Shown piece after piece: positions 1 to 8,554 of a stretch of DNA of 64,000 nt (its first letter is position 1; each line of letters starts with the position of its first letter). The stretch comes from Trinickia symbiotica. Lineage in GTDB: Bacteria > Pseudomonadota > Gammaproteobacteria > Burkholderiales > Burkholderiaceae. The DNA lies in assembly GCF_002934455.1 (NCBI RefSeq), contig NZ_PTIR01000009.1, positions 124,001 through 188,000 on the forward strand, given 5' to 3'. The translations under genes and the position numbers were made by a program. The notes under the pieces were generated by a model. It searched no databases, was not told the DNA's origin, and saw nothing but the letters and a program-made list of their open reading frames with translations.

Positions 1-1182
1 CAATACGTGCGAACGCTCGACCGCGCTCTCGCTTCGCTGCCGCCGGGCGAAGGCCGAGCGGTGATCGCCCGACTCGATGCACAACCGGAGCCGCCGCGCG
101 ACGCTATGGAGGCGCCGCGTCCGAGTTTCATTCACTTCTTTCGCACCTATCAACGCGATCTGTTCGCCCAGGCTCTGCATCGTAGTCTTCCAGCCGACAC
201 GCTCATCCGTTGGGAGCCCGCCGCGGCTGAAAGGCTCTGGATTCGCATTCATATCGCGGGCTCGCCTTACTGGATTGCGCCGGCGATGGGACCCGATGCG
301 CAAACCGATGCCGTCACGACCGCGATCGCACTATCGATCGGTCTGGTGCTCGTCGCGGCCCTGACGGGCTATGTCATTCAGAGCTACATCAATCGACCGT
401 TACGGCAGCTCGCGCATGCCGCGCGTGACGTGAGCGCAGGCAATGCGCCACAGACGCTGCCTGTCGACGGCCCAACCGAAATTGCGCAGGTGAGCCGCGC
501 CTTCAACGAAATGACGGATGCGTTGCGCCAAGCCGAAGCGACACGCGCACTGATGCTGGCCGGAATTTCGCACGACATTCGGACGCCGCTCACCAAGCTG
601 CGTCTCGCGCTCACGCTCGCGATTCCGGCCAACGGCGACGCCGCGCTGTCCGCATCGGCGGAGGGCTACCTCGAGCAGATCGATGCCATTCTTCAGCAAT
701 TCATGGACTACGCGGGCAGCGGCGAGCGCGAAGCACCGCAGGTCGGCGACCTGAATGCCCTCGTCGATCAGATCGCGGGCGATTTCGCGGGGCTTGGGCA
801 CGAATTCGAGCTATCGCTCGGCGATGTGCCGCCGTTTCCGTTTCGTCCGACGAACACGATGCGTTTGCTGATGAACCTTATGCAGAACGCGGTGGCTTAC
901 GGACGCACCGGCCTGGCCGTCCGCACCTGGTGCGAAGGCGGCTATGCCTACGCCGCGGTCTGCGATCGAGGCAAAGGAATCAGCGCCGACGAGCTCGAAC
1001 GTCTCAAGGCGCCGTTCGCGCGCGGCGCGAATGCGAGCCGGCAGGCGCGCGGCACCGGGCTCGGGCTCGCCATCGTCGAAAGAATTGCGCGATCTCACGG
1101 CGGCTCCGTCAGCTTTCACTCGCGTGAGGGGGGCGGCCTCGAGGTGCGCGTTGCGCTGCCGCTGAAAGCGCCTCACGCGTGA
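1..1182 (+). CDS. Sensor histidine kinase, EnvZ-like (5' truncated by window edge)
   Basis: Inner-membrane two-component sensor that autophosphorylates on His and passes phosphate to a response regulator lying outside the window. The reading frame is open from base 1, so the N-terminus is missing. Visible in order: the end of a periplasmic domain, a transmembrane helix (about nt 310-390), a HAMP linker, the H-box SHDIRTPLT with the phospho-His codon at nt 571, an N-box (LLMNLMQNAVAYG, about nt 868-906) and a G-box (GTGLGLAIV, about nt 1051-1080). The SHDxRTPLTxxRLA pattern is typical of the EnvZ/OmpB class. Most likely the second gene of an ompR-type pair. The signal sensed is unknown. Confidence 0.9.
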   Translation, partial: QYVRTLDRALASLPPGEGRAVIARLDAQPEPPRDAMEAPRPSFIHFFRTYQRDLFAQALHRSLPADTLIRWEPAAAERLWIRIHIAGSPYWIAPAMGPDAQTDAVTTAIALSIGLVLVAALTGYVIQSYINRPLRQLAHAARDVSAGNAPQTLPVDGPTEIAQVSRAFNEMTDALRQAEATRALMLAGISHDIRTPLTKLRLALTLAIPANGDAALSASAEGYLEQIDAILQQFMDYAGSGEREAPQVGDLNALVDQIAGDFAGLGHEFELSLGDVPPFPFRPTNTMRLLMNLMQNAVAYGRTGLAVRTWCEGGYAYAAVCDRGKGISADELERLKAPFARGANASRQARGTGLGLAIVERIARSHGGSVSFHSREGGGLEVRVALPLKAPHA

Positions 1183-1319
1183 TCAGGCGCGGACGACATT
1201 TCTCGACATAACTCATCGATAGTGTTTACGCGGTGCTCCCTCGATACTTGCCTCCATGTTCCGGAAGACGCCTGGTCGACCGGTCGAACGAACCAACGCA
1301 TAGGCGAATCGAGGTCCGA

Positions 1320-2084
1320 ATGAGTATGCAGAACCCATCCCAGCAGGCGGTACGTCATTGGAAAGGCGCCGCCGTTGCGGCGCTGTCAGCGAGTTTCGTT
1401 TTACTGACCGGTTGCGCCGCGCCAGTGACGGGCGTCGCGCATTACCCGGTAGACGCTCGCGAAGCGCCCGATATCGTTTATGTCAGGTCGTTCGACGTTG
1501 CGCCGGACCAGTGCCTGCCCGCGAGCGGACAAGGACAACGTCAGGGCCTTCGCTTGATGTCGGGCGGTTCGGCGGGAGTGAGCCAAGCGGCCTGCGCGGC
1601 CGAGCTGCGTGACAGCGTTGCGGACCAAATCGTCAGCCGCCTGCAGTCCCAAGGCTGGCGCGCCATGCGCTCGGATTCTTCCGTGCCGGCCGGCACGAAG
1701 GCGCTCCTCGTCGAGGGCAACTTCGAAACGGTCGATGCCGGCAACGCACGCCGTCGCGTCGTCGTCGGCCTCGGCGCGGGAAAGCGTGAGCTCGCGGCCG
1801 CAGTGCGGCTCATGTATCAGCCGGCGACCGGCGCTGCGGTGCCGGTCCAAAGCTTCACGGCAAAGGCGGACAGTGGCAAGGCACCGGGCATGGCCGAAAC
1901 GGGTGCAATGGGCGCGATCACTCACCATCTGCCGATCGCGCTCGCCGCGGGGGCTGCATTGCATGTGGCATCTGAGCGTCGGCACACGACGGACACCGAC
2001 GCCAAGAAGCTGGCCGACAAGATTGCCGATCAGGTGCAGGCGGCCGGCACTGCCAACAATTGGCCGGTACATGGGCGCGGTTAG
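1320..2084 (+). CDS. Putative lipoprotein, DUF4410-like
   Basis: Predicted envelope lipoprotein of 254 residues. The chosen ATG gives a basic N-terminus, a hydrophobic stretch (AAVAALSASFVLL) and a lipobox LTGC near residue 31, so the mature protein should be anchored by an acylated Cys. An upstream in-frame ATG at 1233 would destroy the signal peptide and is not used. The mature region (YVRSFDVAPDQ, then alternating strands, with HHLPIALAAG near the C-terminus) resembles the DUF4410 family, whose function is unknown. The family call comes from memory of the pattern and is moderately sure. It stands alone, 137 bp after the kinase. Confidence 0.7.
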   Translation: MSMQNPSQQAVRHWKGAAVAALSASFVLLTGCAAPVTGVAHYPVDAREAPDIVYVRSFDVAPDQCLPASGQGQRQGLRLMSGGSAGVSQAACAAELRDSVADQIVSRLQSQGWRAMRSDSSVPAGTKALLVEGNFETVDAGNARRRVVVGLGAGKRELAAAVRLMYQPATGAAVPVQSFTAKADSGKAPGMAETGAMGAITHHLPIALAAGAALHVASERRHTTDTDAKKLADKIADQVQAAGTANNWPVHGRG

Positions 2085-2173
2085 CGGAAAGTCGGACGTG
2101 CGTATGATGTAGGGGCACCTGTGGTGACTGTCAATTCGATCATGAGACTGCTTCGATTTGTTAGGAGTTCTAA

Positions 2174-2884
2174 ATGAAAGTGGAAGGGAATTTGACTGCA
2201 TTGGCGCTGGGCGGGCACGTCAGGCGCGATCTGGCCGGACTGCTGTCGGGCGTCGAGCGATTTAGTCGTGAAGTATTTCCGTCCAGCCGGGCGTTGTTCG
2301 AGGACCTTGCTCATGGACAGGCGCCGCATACGTTATTCATCACCTGTGCCGACTCGCGCGTATGTCCAGAAACGATCACGCAGAGCCAGCCCGGGGAGCT
2401 GTTCGTCTGCCGCAACATCGGCAATATCGCACCGCCGTATGGGGAAACGCTTGGCGGAGTCTCGGCGATCATCGAATACGCAGTGACGCTGCTCGGCGTT
2501 CGGCAGATCGTGGTTTGCGGTCATACGGACTGCGGTGCCATGAAGAGTTTGGCCGTGGAGGCCGCGCCTTGCTGCCAGATGCCGACCGTTCAGGCGTGGC
2601 TGCGCAACGCCGAAGCTGCGCGCAGCGTCGTGCGGGCGCGCCGCTTGGGCCCCTCGCGGATGATTCAGGAAATCGCCGAAGAAAACGTTCGGCTGCAGGT
2701 CTCGCACCTGCGCACCCATCCGTCCGTTGCCGCACGGCTCGCGCAACAACGCATCGCGCTGCAGGGATGGCTCTACGACATCGGCGCGGGAGTGGTCACG
2801 GTACTCGACGCGGACACCGGGCGCTTTTTAGCGCTAGACGAGGCCCGCGAGCGCATGCAGCGCCCGCGCAGGGTGGCGGCGTGA
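2174..2884 (+). CDS. Beta-class carbonic anhydrase
   Basis: Cytoplasmic zinc enzyme interconverting CO2 and bicarbonate. The zinc ligands are visible: Cys58 in CADSR (with the Asp60/Arg62 dyad), then His117 and Cys120 in CGHTDCGAMK. At 236 residues it has the usual length for the plant-like bacterial class. The start is the ATG after TTAGGAGTT. Its stop overlaps the GTG start of the bestrophin-like gene by 4 bp (GTGA), so the two are almost certainly translationally coupled. This points to a joint role in bicarbonate or anion handling across the inner membrane. Confidence 0.93.
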   Translation: MKVEGNLTALALGGHVRRDLAGLLSGVERFSREVFPSSRALFEDLAHGQAPHTLFITCADSRVCPETITQSQPGELFVCRNIGNIAPPYGETLGGVSAIIEYAVTLLGVRQIVVCGHTDCGAMKSLAVEAAPCCQMPTVQAWLRNAEAARSVVRARRLGPSRMIQEIAEENVRLQVSHLRTHPSVAARLAQQRIALQGWLYDIGAGVVTVLDADTGRFLALDEARERMQRPRRVAA

Positions 2885-3762
2885 TCGTACCGGGGCGTGC
2901 ATGCGCGATCCAGATCATCCGCTACGTGGGGCGGCCGCTGGGGCTCCTGTGCCTGTGGGATATCGTCGTCACGGTTGCCTATCTTTACGCGCCAGAAAGT
3001 GTCACGTTTCCGGCGTTGCCGCTATCGCTGTTCGGCTCGGCGATCGTCGTCTACCTGAGCTTTCGCAACTCCGCCGCGTATGCGCGATGGTGGGAGGCCC
3101 GAACGCTTCTGGGCGCGACGGTCAACTACTCTCGCAGCTTCGCTCGCGAGCTGAGCATCCTGCTGCCCGAGCATGCGCATGCGTTGCGGCACCTGCTCAT
3201 CGTGCGCCAGATCGCCTACGTTCATGCGCTGCGGCTGCACCTGCGCCGCGAGCCGCCGTGGGACGAATTGGATGGACGCCTTCCCGCGGAGGAGGTCGAG
3301 CGTTTGCGCGGCGTTGCCAACGTCCCCCACGCGATCCTCTTCGAGAGTGCGCGACTGATTCGGCGGGAAGCGTCGCTCGACAGCATGCAGCTTGCGATCG
3401 TCGCCCAAACGATGCGCGAGCTGTCGAATGCGCAGGGAGGGATGGAGCGGATCCGAAACACGCCGTTTCCGCGGCAATATGCGACGTATCCCGCGCTCTT
3501 CACCCATGCGTTCTGTCTGTTGCTGCCGCTCGGGCTCGTACAGACGCTCGGCGTCTTCACGCCTCTGGGCTCGACCGGACTCGGCTTTCTGCTGCTTGCG
3601 CTGCTGCGGACCGGCGACGACATCGCGCAACCGTTCTCGAACACGGTCCACGACGTGCCGTTGACCGCTGTCGCGCGTGCGATCGAAATGGATTTGCTCG
3701 ATGGCCTCGGCAGCGATCACGGCTTGTCTTCGCTAACCCCGGAAAACGGCGTGTTGTGGTGA
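2881..3762 (+). CDS. Bestrophin-like anion channel (UPF0187 family)
   Basis: Inner-membrane protein of 293 residues. The family signature is clear near residues 52-75: LSFRNSAAYARWWEARTLLG, matching the conserved FRNxxAYxRWWEAR block of bestrophin/UPF0187 proteins. Hydrophobic segments lie near residues 18-35, 42-58, 210-235 and 238-250, as expected for a four-helix subunit; bestrophins form pentameric anion channels. The GTG start overlaps the stop of the carbonic anhydrase gene by 4 bp and is used because only it keeps the first helix without running deep into the upstream gene. Eukaryotic and algal bestrophins can pass bicarbonate; a bicarbonate role here is inferred from the coupling. Confidence 0.85.
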   Translation: MIVPGRACAIQIIRYVGRPLGLLCLWDIVVTVAYLYAPESVTFPALPLSLFGSAIVVYLSFRNSAAYARWWEARTLLGATVNYSRSFARELSILLPEHAHALRHLLIVRQIAYVHALRLHLRREPPWDELDGRLPAEEVERLRGVANVPHAILFESARLIRREASLDSMQLAIVAQTMRELSNAQGGMERIRNTPFPRQYATYPALFTHAFCLLLPLGLVQTLGVFTPLGSTGLGFLLLALLRTGDDIAQPFSNTVHDVPLTAVARAIEMDLLDGLGSDHGLSSLTPENGVLW

Positions 3763-3909
3763 CGAGCGGGCCGGTAGCGCCGGTCTCACGACGTTGATTG
3801 AAACTGTTCGACATATCTTTCCGATCGCGCTTTCGGACCTCGTTCGCTAAAGTCATTGCATCGCGGGCCGGCCGACGAAATCCTCTCAACCTTATTCACT
3901 GGAGTCGAA

Positions 3910-4800
3910 ATGACCTCCACCGCATTAATTTCGCTCATCGCGTCTTCGTTCGTCGTCGGCGTTTCGCTGATCGAGGCGTGCTGGCTGACCTGGAAGAACC
4001 GAAATACCCATGCGCGCTTTCAGTGGCATGAGGTCTGGCTGTCGCTTGTCGATCTGGCTGGCCGCAAGCTGCTTGCCTTTTTGCCGCTGTCGCTCGCGAC
4101 GCCGATCTTCGCGCTGGCGTGGGAGCACCGGATTTTCACGGTGACGCTCGACAGCGCACTGATGGTGATGCTGTTATTTGTCGGCCAGGAGTTCTGCTAC
4201 TACTGGTACCACCGTTGCTCGCACCGCATTCGCTTTTTCTGGGCCACGCACGCGGTCCATCACTCGCCGAATCAATTGACATTGTCATCGGCCTATCGCC
4301 TCGGCTGGACCGGCAAGATTACGGGCAGTGCGATGTTTTTTGCCCCGCTGGTATGGCTTGGCGTGCGGCCGGAGGTGGTACTCGTTACGCTCTCGTTGAA
4401 TCTTCTTTATCAGTTCTGGCTGCACACCACTTGGATCCCGAAACTCGGCTGGCTCGAATATGTGTTCAATACGCCGTCGGCGCATCGCGTTCATCACGCA
4501 TCGAATGCGACTTACCTCGACGCGAACTACGGCGGCGTTTTGATCGTGTTCGATCGGCTCTTTGGAACCTACGTCGAAGAGCGGGATGAAGAGCCTTGCC
4601 GCTATGGGTTGACCACGCCGACGCGCTCGCGCAACCCGCTCGTCGTTGAGCTCGAGCATTGGGTGAGTCTTGCACGCGATATGAAGTCGGCGCCTGGTTG
4701 GTGGACGGCACTCGCGTATGTTTTCCAGCCGCCGGGTTGGCGCCATGACGGCGCGGGCGAGACGACAGAAGCGTTGCGCGAGCGTGCGAGGGTCGGGTGA
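3910..4800 (+). CDS. Sterol desaturase / fatty acid hydroxylase family protein
   Basis: Integral membrane di-iron oxygenase of 296 residues. The histidine clusters that bind the two irons are present in the right order: HRCSH at 101-105, HAVHH at 114-118 and HRVHH at 192-196, between predicted membrane helices at about 5-25, 55-72 and 82-100. Bacterial members hydroxylate or desaturate lipids, carotenoids or alkylglycerols; the substrate cannot be read from sequence. The start is the ATG at 3910, after a weak GGAG. An upstream in-frame ATG at 3856 adds a non-conserved, poorly hydrophobic leader. It lies 147 bp after the bestrophin gene and may have its own promoter. Confidence 0.88.
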   Translation: MTSTALISLIASSFVVGVSLIEACWLTWKNRNTHARFQWHEVWLSLVDLAGRKLLAFLPLSLATPIFALAWEHRIFTVTLDSALMVMLLFVGQEFCYYWYHRCSHRIRFFWATHAVHHSPNQLTLSSAYRLGWTGKITGSAMFFAPLVWLGVRPEVVLVTLSLNLLYQFWLHTTWIPKLGWLEYVFNTPSAHRVHHASNATYLDANYGGVLIVFDRLFGTYVEERDEEPCRYGLTTPTRSRNPLVVELEHWVSLARDMKSAPGWWTALAYVFQPPGWRHDGAGETTEALRERARVG

Positions 4801-4937
4801 AGTTGTTGTACCGGGGCGATGGCGGTCGTCGGTCCGTACGCCGAGGTCGGCTGCTTGTTGGCGATGGCTCGCTCGATCGTGCGCAAGGGCGGGGAATTTA
4901 TCGCTGCGCAGAGATGAGCGGTCACGATGGCATCGCT

Positions 4938-6413
4938 TCAAGGCTCCGTCGTCGTCCACTCGCCCCCGAGCGCCTGAAACAAAGCCGCTGTATCGGCGAG
5001 CCGATCGGCCTGTGCCCGCGTCTGATCAAGCGCTGTCTGCAGTGCCTGGCGCTCGGCATCGAGCAGCGCGGATCGACTGACTCCGCCGGCTGCGTATTGC
5101 TCGCGCGTGATTGCGCTCGTCGCCTCCGCTTCACGCGCAGCTATCTCGCGTCCCTGCAAGGTGCGTGCATCGTCCTGCACGGCTTGCAGCGCATCGGCCA
5201 CCTGTCCGAGCGCCATCAGGACAGTCTGACGATAATCGCCGAGCGCGGCCTCGTAGGCCGCCTCCGACGCGCGCTTCCTTGCGCGCAGCTCGCCGCCATG
5301 AAAAATCGGCTGCGTCACATTCAGGCCCAGGTTCCAGACATTGATACTGTTCAGCTCCTCAGCAAGATGCGTGCGTTCGGAGCCCGCGCTCGCGGAAATC
5401 GAAAACTTCGGAAAGAGGTTGGCTGTTGCAACGCCGACATTAGCGCTCGCTTCATGCAGCAATGCCAGTGCCGCCCGAATATCGGGACGTTCGCGAGCGA
5501 GCGTCGACGGTAGTGTCACCGGCAGCGTTTCGGGCAGATGCAGAGAATCGAGCGTGATATTTGCGCCATCCACATCGGATGGCGGCACGCCGACCAGAAT
5601 CGCCAGTTGATGATCGATCTGCGCGAGCTGGGTCGAAAGGGGCGGCAGCGTCGCGCGCGTTTGAGCAAGCAGCGTGCGTTGACTGTGCACGTCAGCCAGC
5701 GCGATACCGCCAGCGGCGTATCGCGATTCGATCACTGAAAGCTGTTGCGCCTCGTCGTCGACGAGCGCACGGGTCAGCCCGATCTGTCGTTGAAGCGAGG
5801 CTCGCCGGATAGCCGCCGCAACGATGTTGCCTGCCAGCGTGAGCCGTGCCGCCTCGAGTTCGTAGGCCTCGTAATCGATCCGCGCCCGCAACGCTTCGAG
5901 CGCGCGGCGATTCGCGCCGAGGAAGTCGAGCATATAAGACACGCCGACCGACGCGTTGTAGAGCGAAAACGGCGAGGGCGGCGGAAACGCCGTGATGCCG
6001 AATGCCGCGATATCGATCTTCTCTCGCGTAGCGGACAGATTCGCGTCGATTTTCGGCCACTCGGTCCCACCGGCTTCGGCGATGTAGTTTTCCCGTGCTT
6101 CGATGAGCTTCGCGCGCGCACTGTCGAGTGTTGGACTCTGACTGAAAGCGGTGTCGATCAGTCGATCGAGCTCGCCCGATCCGAACTGTTTCCACCATTG
6201 CCGCGGAGCATGCGCCGCGGGGACGAAGGCCTGCGCGGCGCCGAGAGTGCCGCTTGCGGCTGCGGTCGTCGCCGGCGTTTCCTCGCGCATGTAGTGTTCT
6301 GTCGTCGGCATCGGCGGGGCATGGAAGTCGGGGCCGACCGTGCAAGCGCAGAGTATCGGCACCACCGGTATGAGCCCGAAGCAGCCAAGCTGTCGACGAA
6401 GCAGCGCGTTCAT
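4938..6413 (-). CDS. Outer membrane efflux lipoprotein, NodT/OprM (TolC) family
   Basis: Outer-membrane channel of the ABC efflux operon, 491 residues. The N-terminus carries a signal sequence with a lipobox ending at the Cys of LCAC, followed by TVGPDFHAP, the hallmark start of mature NodT-type lipoproteins. Two repeated outer-membrane-efflux domains follow, with Ala/Gln-rich helical hairpins and the typical NLFPKFSISASAG strand motif in the second half. It is the last gene of a minus-strand set (adaptor, ATPase, permease, channel) and begins 12 bp after the permease stop. Trimer formation and docking to the adaptor are known for the family. Confidence 0.92.
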   Translation of the reverse strand: MNALLRRQLGCFGLIPVVPILCACTVGPDFHAPPMPTTEHYMREETPATTAAASGTLGAAQAFVPAAHAPRQWWKQFGSGELDRLIDTAFSQSPTLDSARAKLIEARENYIAEAGGTEWPKIDANLSATREKIDIAAFGITAFPPPSPFSLYNASVGVSYMLDFLGANRRALEALRARIDYEAYELEAARLTLAGNIVAAAIRRASLQRQIGLTRALVDDEAQQLSVIESRYAAGGIALADVHSQRTLLAQTRATLPPLSTQLAQIDHQLAILVGVPPSDVDGANITLDSLHLPETLPVTLPSTLARERPDIRAALALLHEASANVGVATANLFPKFSISASAGSERTHLAEELNSINVWNLGLNVTQPIFHGGELRARKRASEAAYEAALGDYRQTVLMALGQVADALQAVQDDARTLQGREIAAREAEATSAITREQYAAGGVSRSALLDAERQALQTALDQTRAQADRLADTAALFQALGGEWTTTEP

Positions 6414-6425
6414 TCGTGAACCTGG

Positions 6426-7589
6426 TTAATCGAGGGTGCGCCGATAGAACCGCACGGCCACCGCCATCAAGACCAGCGTAAAGACGGCAATCGGCCACAC
6501 GGAAGGCCAAAGGTCGGCCCACCCGTTGCCCTTGAGCAGAATCCCTCGCACGAGTCGGTTGAAGTACGTGAGCGGCAGGACGTTGCCGATGATCTGCGCC
6601 CAAGCCGGCATGCCCGCGAACGGAAACATGAATCCCGAGAGGAGAATGTTCGGCAAGAAATAGAAGACGGTCAGTTGCATGCCTTGCAGCTGGCTTTGTG
6701 CAAGGGAGGAGAGCGTGATGCCAACGGTCAGGTTAGCGGCGATGAAGAGTAGCGACGCGCCGTAGATGGCGAGCACGCCCCCGACGAAAGGCACATGAAA
6801 AACCCAGCGCGCGGCCGCGAGGATGATCGAAACCTGGATGAATCCGATGAAGACATAGGGCACGATCTTTCCGGTAATGACTTCGATCGGCAGCACCGGC
6901 GTCGCCAGCAAATTCTCCATCGTCCCGCGCTCGCGCTCGCGTGTGATCGCGAGGCCTGTCATCATCACCATCGTCATCGTCAGAATCACGCCCATCAATC
7001 CGGGTACGACGTTGTACTGTGTGATTCCCTCGGGGTTGTAGAGGCGATGGACTTCGACGTCGAATGCGGCCGCGCGTCCGTTCAGCCGGGCGAGCGGTCC
7101 AGTGATGTCCTTGTCGACGACGGGCTGCACGAGCGCTGGCAGCGCATTGAGCGCGGTGCTCGTCGCGAGCGGATCGGTCGCGTCCGCTTCGACGAGCAGG
7201 GACGGCCGCTCGCCGCGCAGCAGTCGCCGCGAAAAATCGGCGGGGATGGTGAGCACGAACTGGACATCGCCGCGCGCGAGGGCACGGCGGCCCGCCTCCT
7301 CGTTCGGCAATATTCGCACTATGTCGAAGTACGTCGAGTTCCGCATGGCGGCGATGAAGCTGCGCGAAAAGACGCTGTCGTCCGCGACGATGACACCGGA
7401 AGGCAAGTGCTTCGGGTCGGTGTTGATCGCGAATCCGAACAGCGCGAGCTGAATGATCGGCACGCCGACGATCATGGCGAAGGTGACTCTGTCGCGGCGC
7501 AACTGCAAGAACTCCTTGAGCACGATGCTCCACCAGCGCGAGAGCGAGAACGGGAAGCGCCGCGTCGGCACGGTTGCTCGCGTGCTCAT
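6426..7589 (-). CDS. ABC-2 type export permease (YbhR/YhhJ-like)
   Basis: Inner-membrane permease of an ABC exporter, 387 residues. One helix lies near residues 35-56, followed by a large extracytoplasmic domain (about 57-180). Five more helices follow, including LTMTMVMMTGLAIT with the downstream REREXGTXENLLATP motif that is diagnostic of ABC-2 permeases. Only one permease gene is present, unlike E. coli ybhSR, so a homodimer is likely. It overlaps the ATPase gene by 4 bp (ATGA), indicating coupling. Substrates of such pumps are usually amphiphilic drugs or toxic organics; here the substrate is unknown. Confidence 0.92.
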   Translation of the reverse strand: MSTRATVPTRRFPFSLSRWWSIVLKEFLQLRRDRVTFAMIVGVPIIQLALFGFAINTDPKHLPSGVIVADDSVFSRSFIAAMRNSTYFDIVRILPNEEAGRRALARGDVQFVLTIPADFSRRLLRGERPSLLVEADATDPLATSTALNALPALVQPVVDKDITGPLARLNGRAAAFDVEVHRLYNPEGITQYNVVPGLMGVILTMTMVMMTGLAITRERERGTMENLLATPVLPIEVITGKIVPYVFIGFIQVSIILAAARWVFHVPFVGGVLAIYGASLLFIAANLTVGITLSSLAQSQLQGMQLTVFYFLPNILLSGFMFPFAGMPAWAQIIGNVLPLTYFNRLVRGILLKGNGWADLWPSVWPIAVFTLVLMAVAVRFYRRTLD

Positions 7590-8554
7590 GGTCGCCCTTT
7601 GTCATCGGAGCGCTCGGGCGTCCGACTCATCAGAAAAACGAATACGTCCTCGAGTCCGGTCGCGATTTCCAGGATTTCCAGCGATGGGTCTGTGCCGACT
7701 TCAGCGACCGTCGCGGCGAGCGTTGCACGGTTCCGTCCGCTCACATGCAGCAAAGGGCCGAATACGACGGTCTGCTCGACGCCCGGCATCGCGAGCAGGC
7801 GATCGGATAGCTCGGTGAGACGGGCGCCCGATATCGTCCACGTCGAGAGGCCTTGCGCGGCCACGACCTCTTGCGCCGTCCCTTCGGCGAGCAGTTCGCC
7901 GTATGCGATATAGGCGAGCTTGTGGCAGCGCTCCGCTTCATCCATATAGTGGGTGCTGACGAGCACGGAGATGCCTCGCGCGGCGAGCCGGTGCAGCTCT
8001 TCCCAGAAGTCGCGGCGCGCGGCGGGATCGACGCCGGCCGTCGGCTCGTCGAGCAGCAACAATTGCGGCTCGTGCAGCATGCAGGCGGCGAGCGCGAGGC
8101 GCTGCTTCCAGCCGCCCGAAAGCGAGCCCGCCAATTGGTTCGCACGACTAACGAGCCCGAGCGATTCGAGCGCCTGCTCGACCACCTGCTTGCGGCGCGG
8201 CATCTGGTACATGCGCGCGACGAAATCGAGGTTCTCGCGGATCGAGAGGTCTTCCCAGTACGAGAAGCGTTGCGTCATGTAGCCGACGCGGCGTTTGATC
8301 TGAGCACTCTCACGCACGATGTCGTAGCCGAGGCATGCGCCGCTGCCGGAGTCCGGCGTGAGCAGTCCGCACATCATGCGGATCGACGTCGTCTTGCCGC
8401 TGCCGTTCGGCCCGAGAAAGCCAAAAATCTCGCCCCGGGCCACGCGCAGCGAGAGGTTCTTCACGACGTGCTTCGGGCCGAAGTGCTTGTTGAGCTGCCG
8501 CACGTCGATCGCAAAATCGGCGGCCGCATCTGAACGCTCGGCCGGGCCGTTCAT
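7586..8554 (-). CDS. ABC exporter ATP-binding protein
   Basis: Nucleotide-binding subunit, 322 residues, energising the neighbouring ABC-2 permease. Walker A is GPNGSGKT (residues 48-55), the signature is LSGGWKQRLALA and Walker B is LLLLDEPTAGVD, followed by the H-loop STHYMDEAERC. It carries one nucleotide-binding domain, whereas E. coli YbhF has two fused, so a homodimer is expected. The C-terminal 90 residues resemble the accessory domain of CcmA/YbhF-type ATPases. It overlaps the adaptor gene by 4 bp upstream and the permease gene by 4 bp downstream. Confidence 0.94.
   Translation of the reverse strand: MNGPAERSDAAADFAIDVRQLNKHFGPKHVVKNLSLRVARGEIFGFLGPNGSGKTTSIRMMCGLLTPDSGSGACLGYDIVRESAQIKRRVGYMTQRFSYWEDLSIRENLDFVARMYQMPRRKQVVEQALESLGLVSRANQLAGSLSGGWKQRLALAACMLHEPQLLLLDEPTAGVDPAARRDFWEELHRLAARGISVLVSTHYMDEAERCHKLAYIAYGELLAEGTAQEVVAAQGLSTWTISGARLTELSDRLLAMPGVEQTVVFGPLLHVSGRNRATLAATVAEVGTDPSLEILEIATGLEDVFVFLMSRTPERSDDKGRP

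Noticed and set aside
2362-2880. Upstream open frame fused to the bestrophin-like gene
   Set aside because: Shadow of the carbonic anhydrase gene; conserved bestrophin sequence starts at the GTG at 2881.
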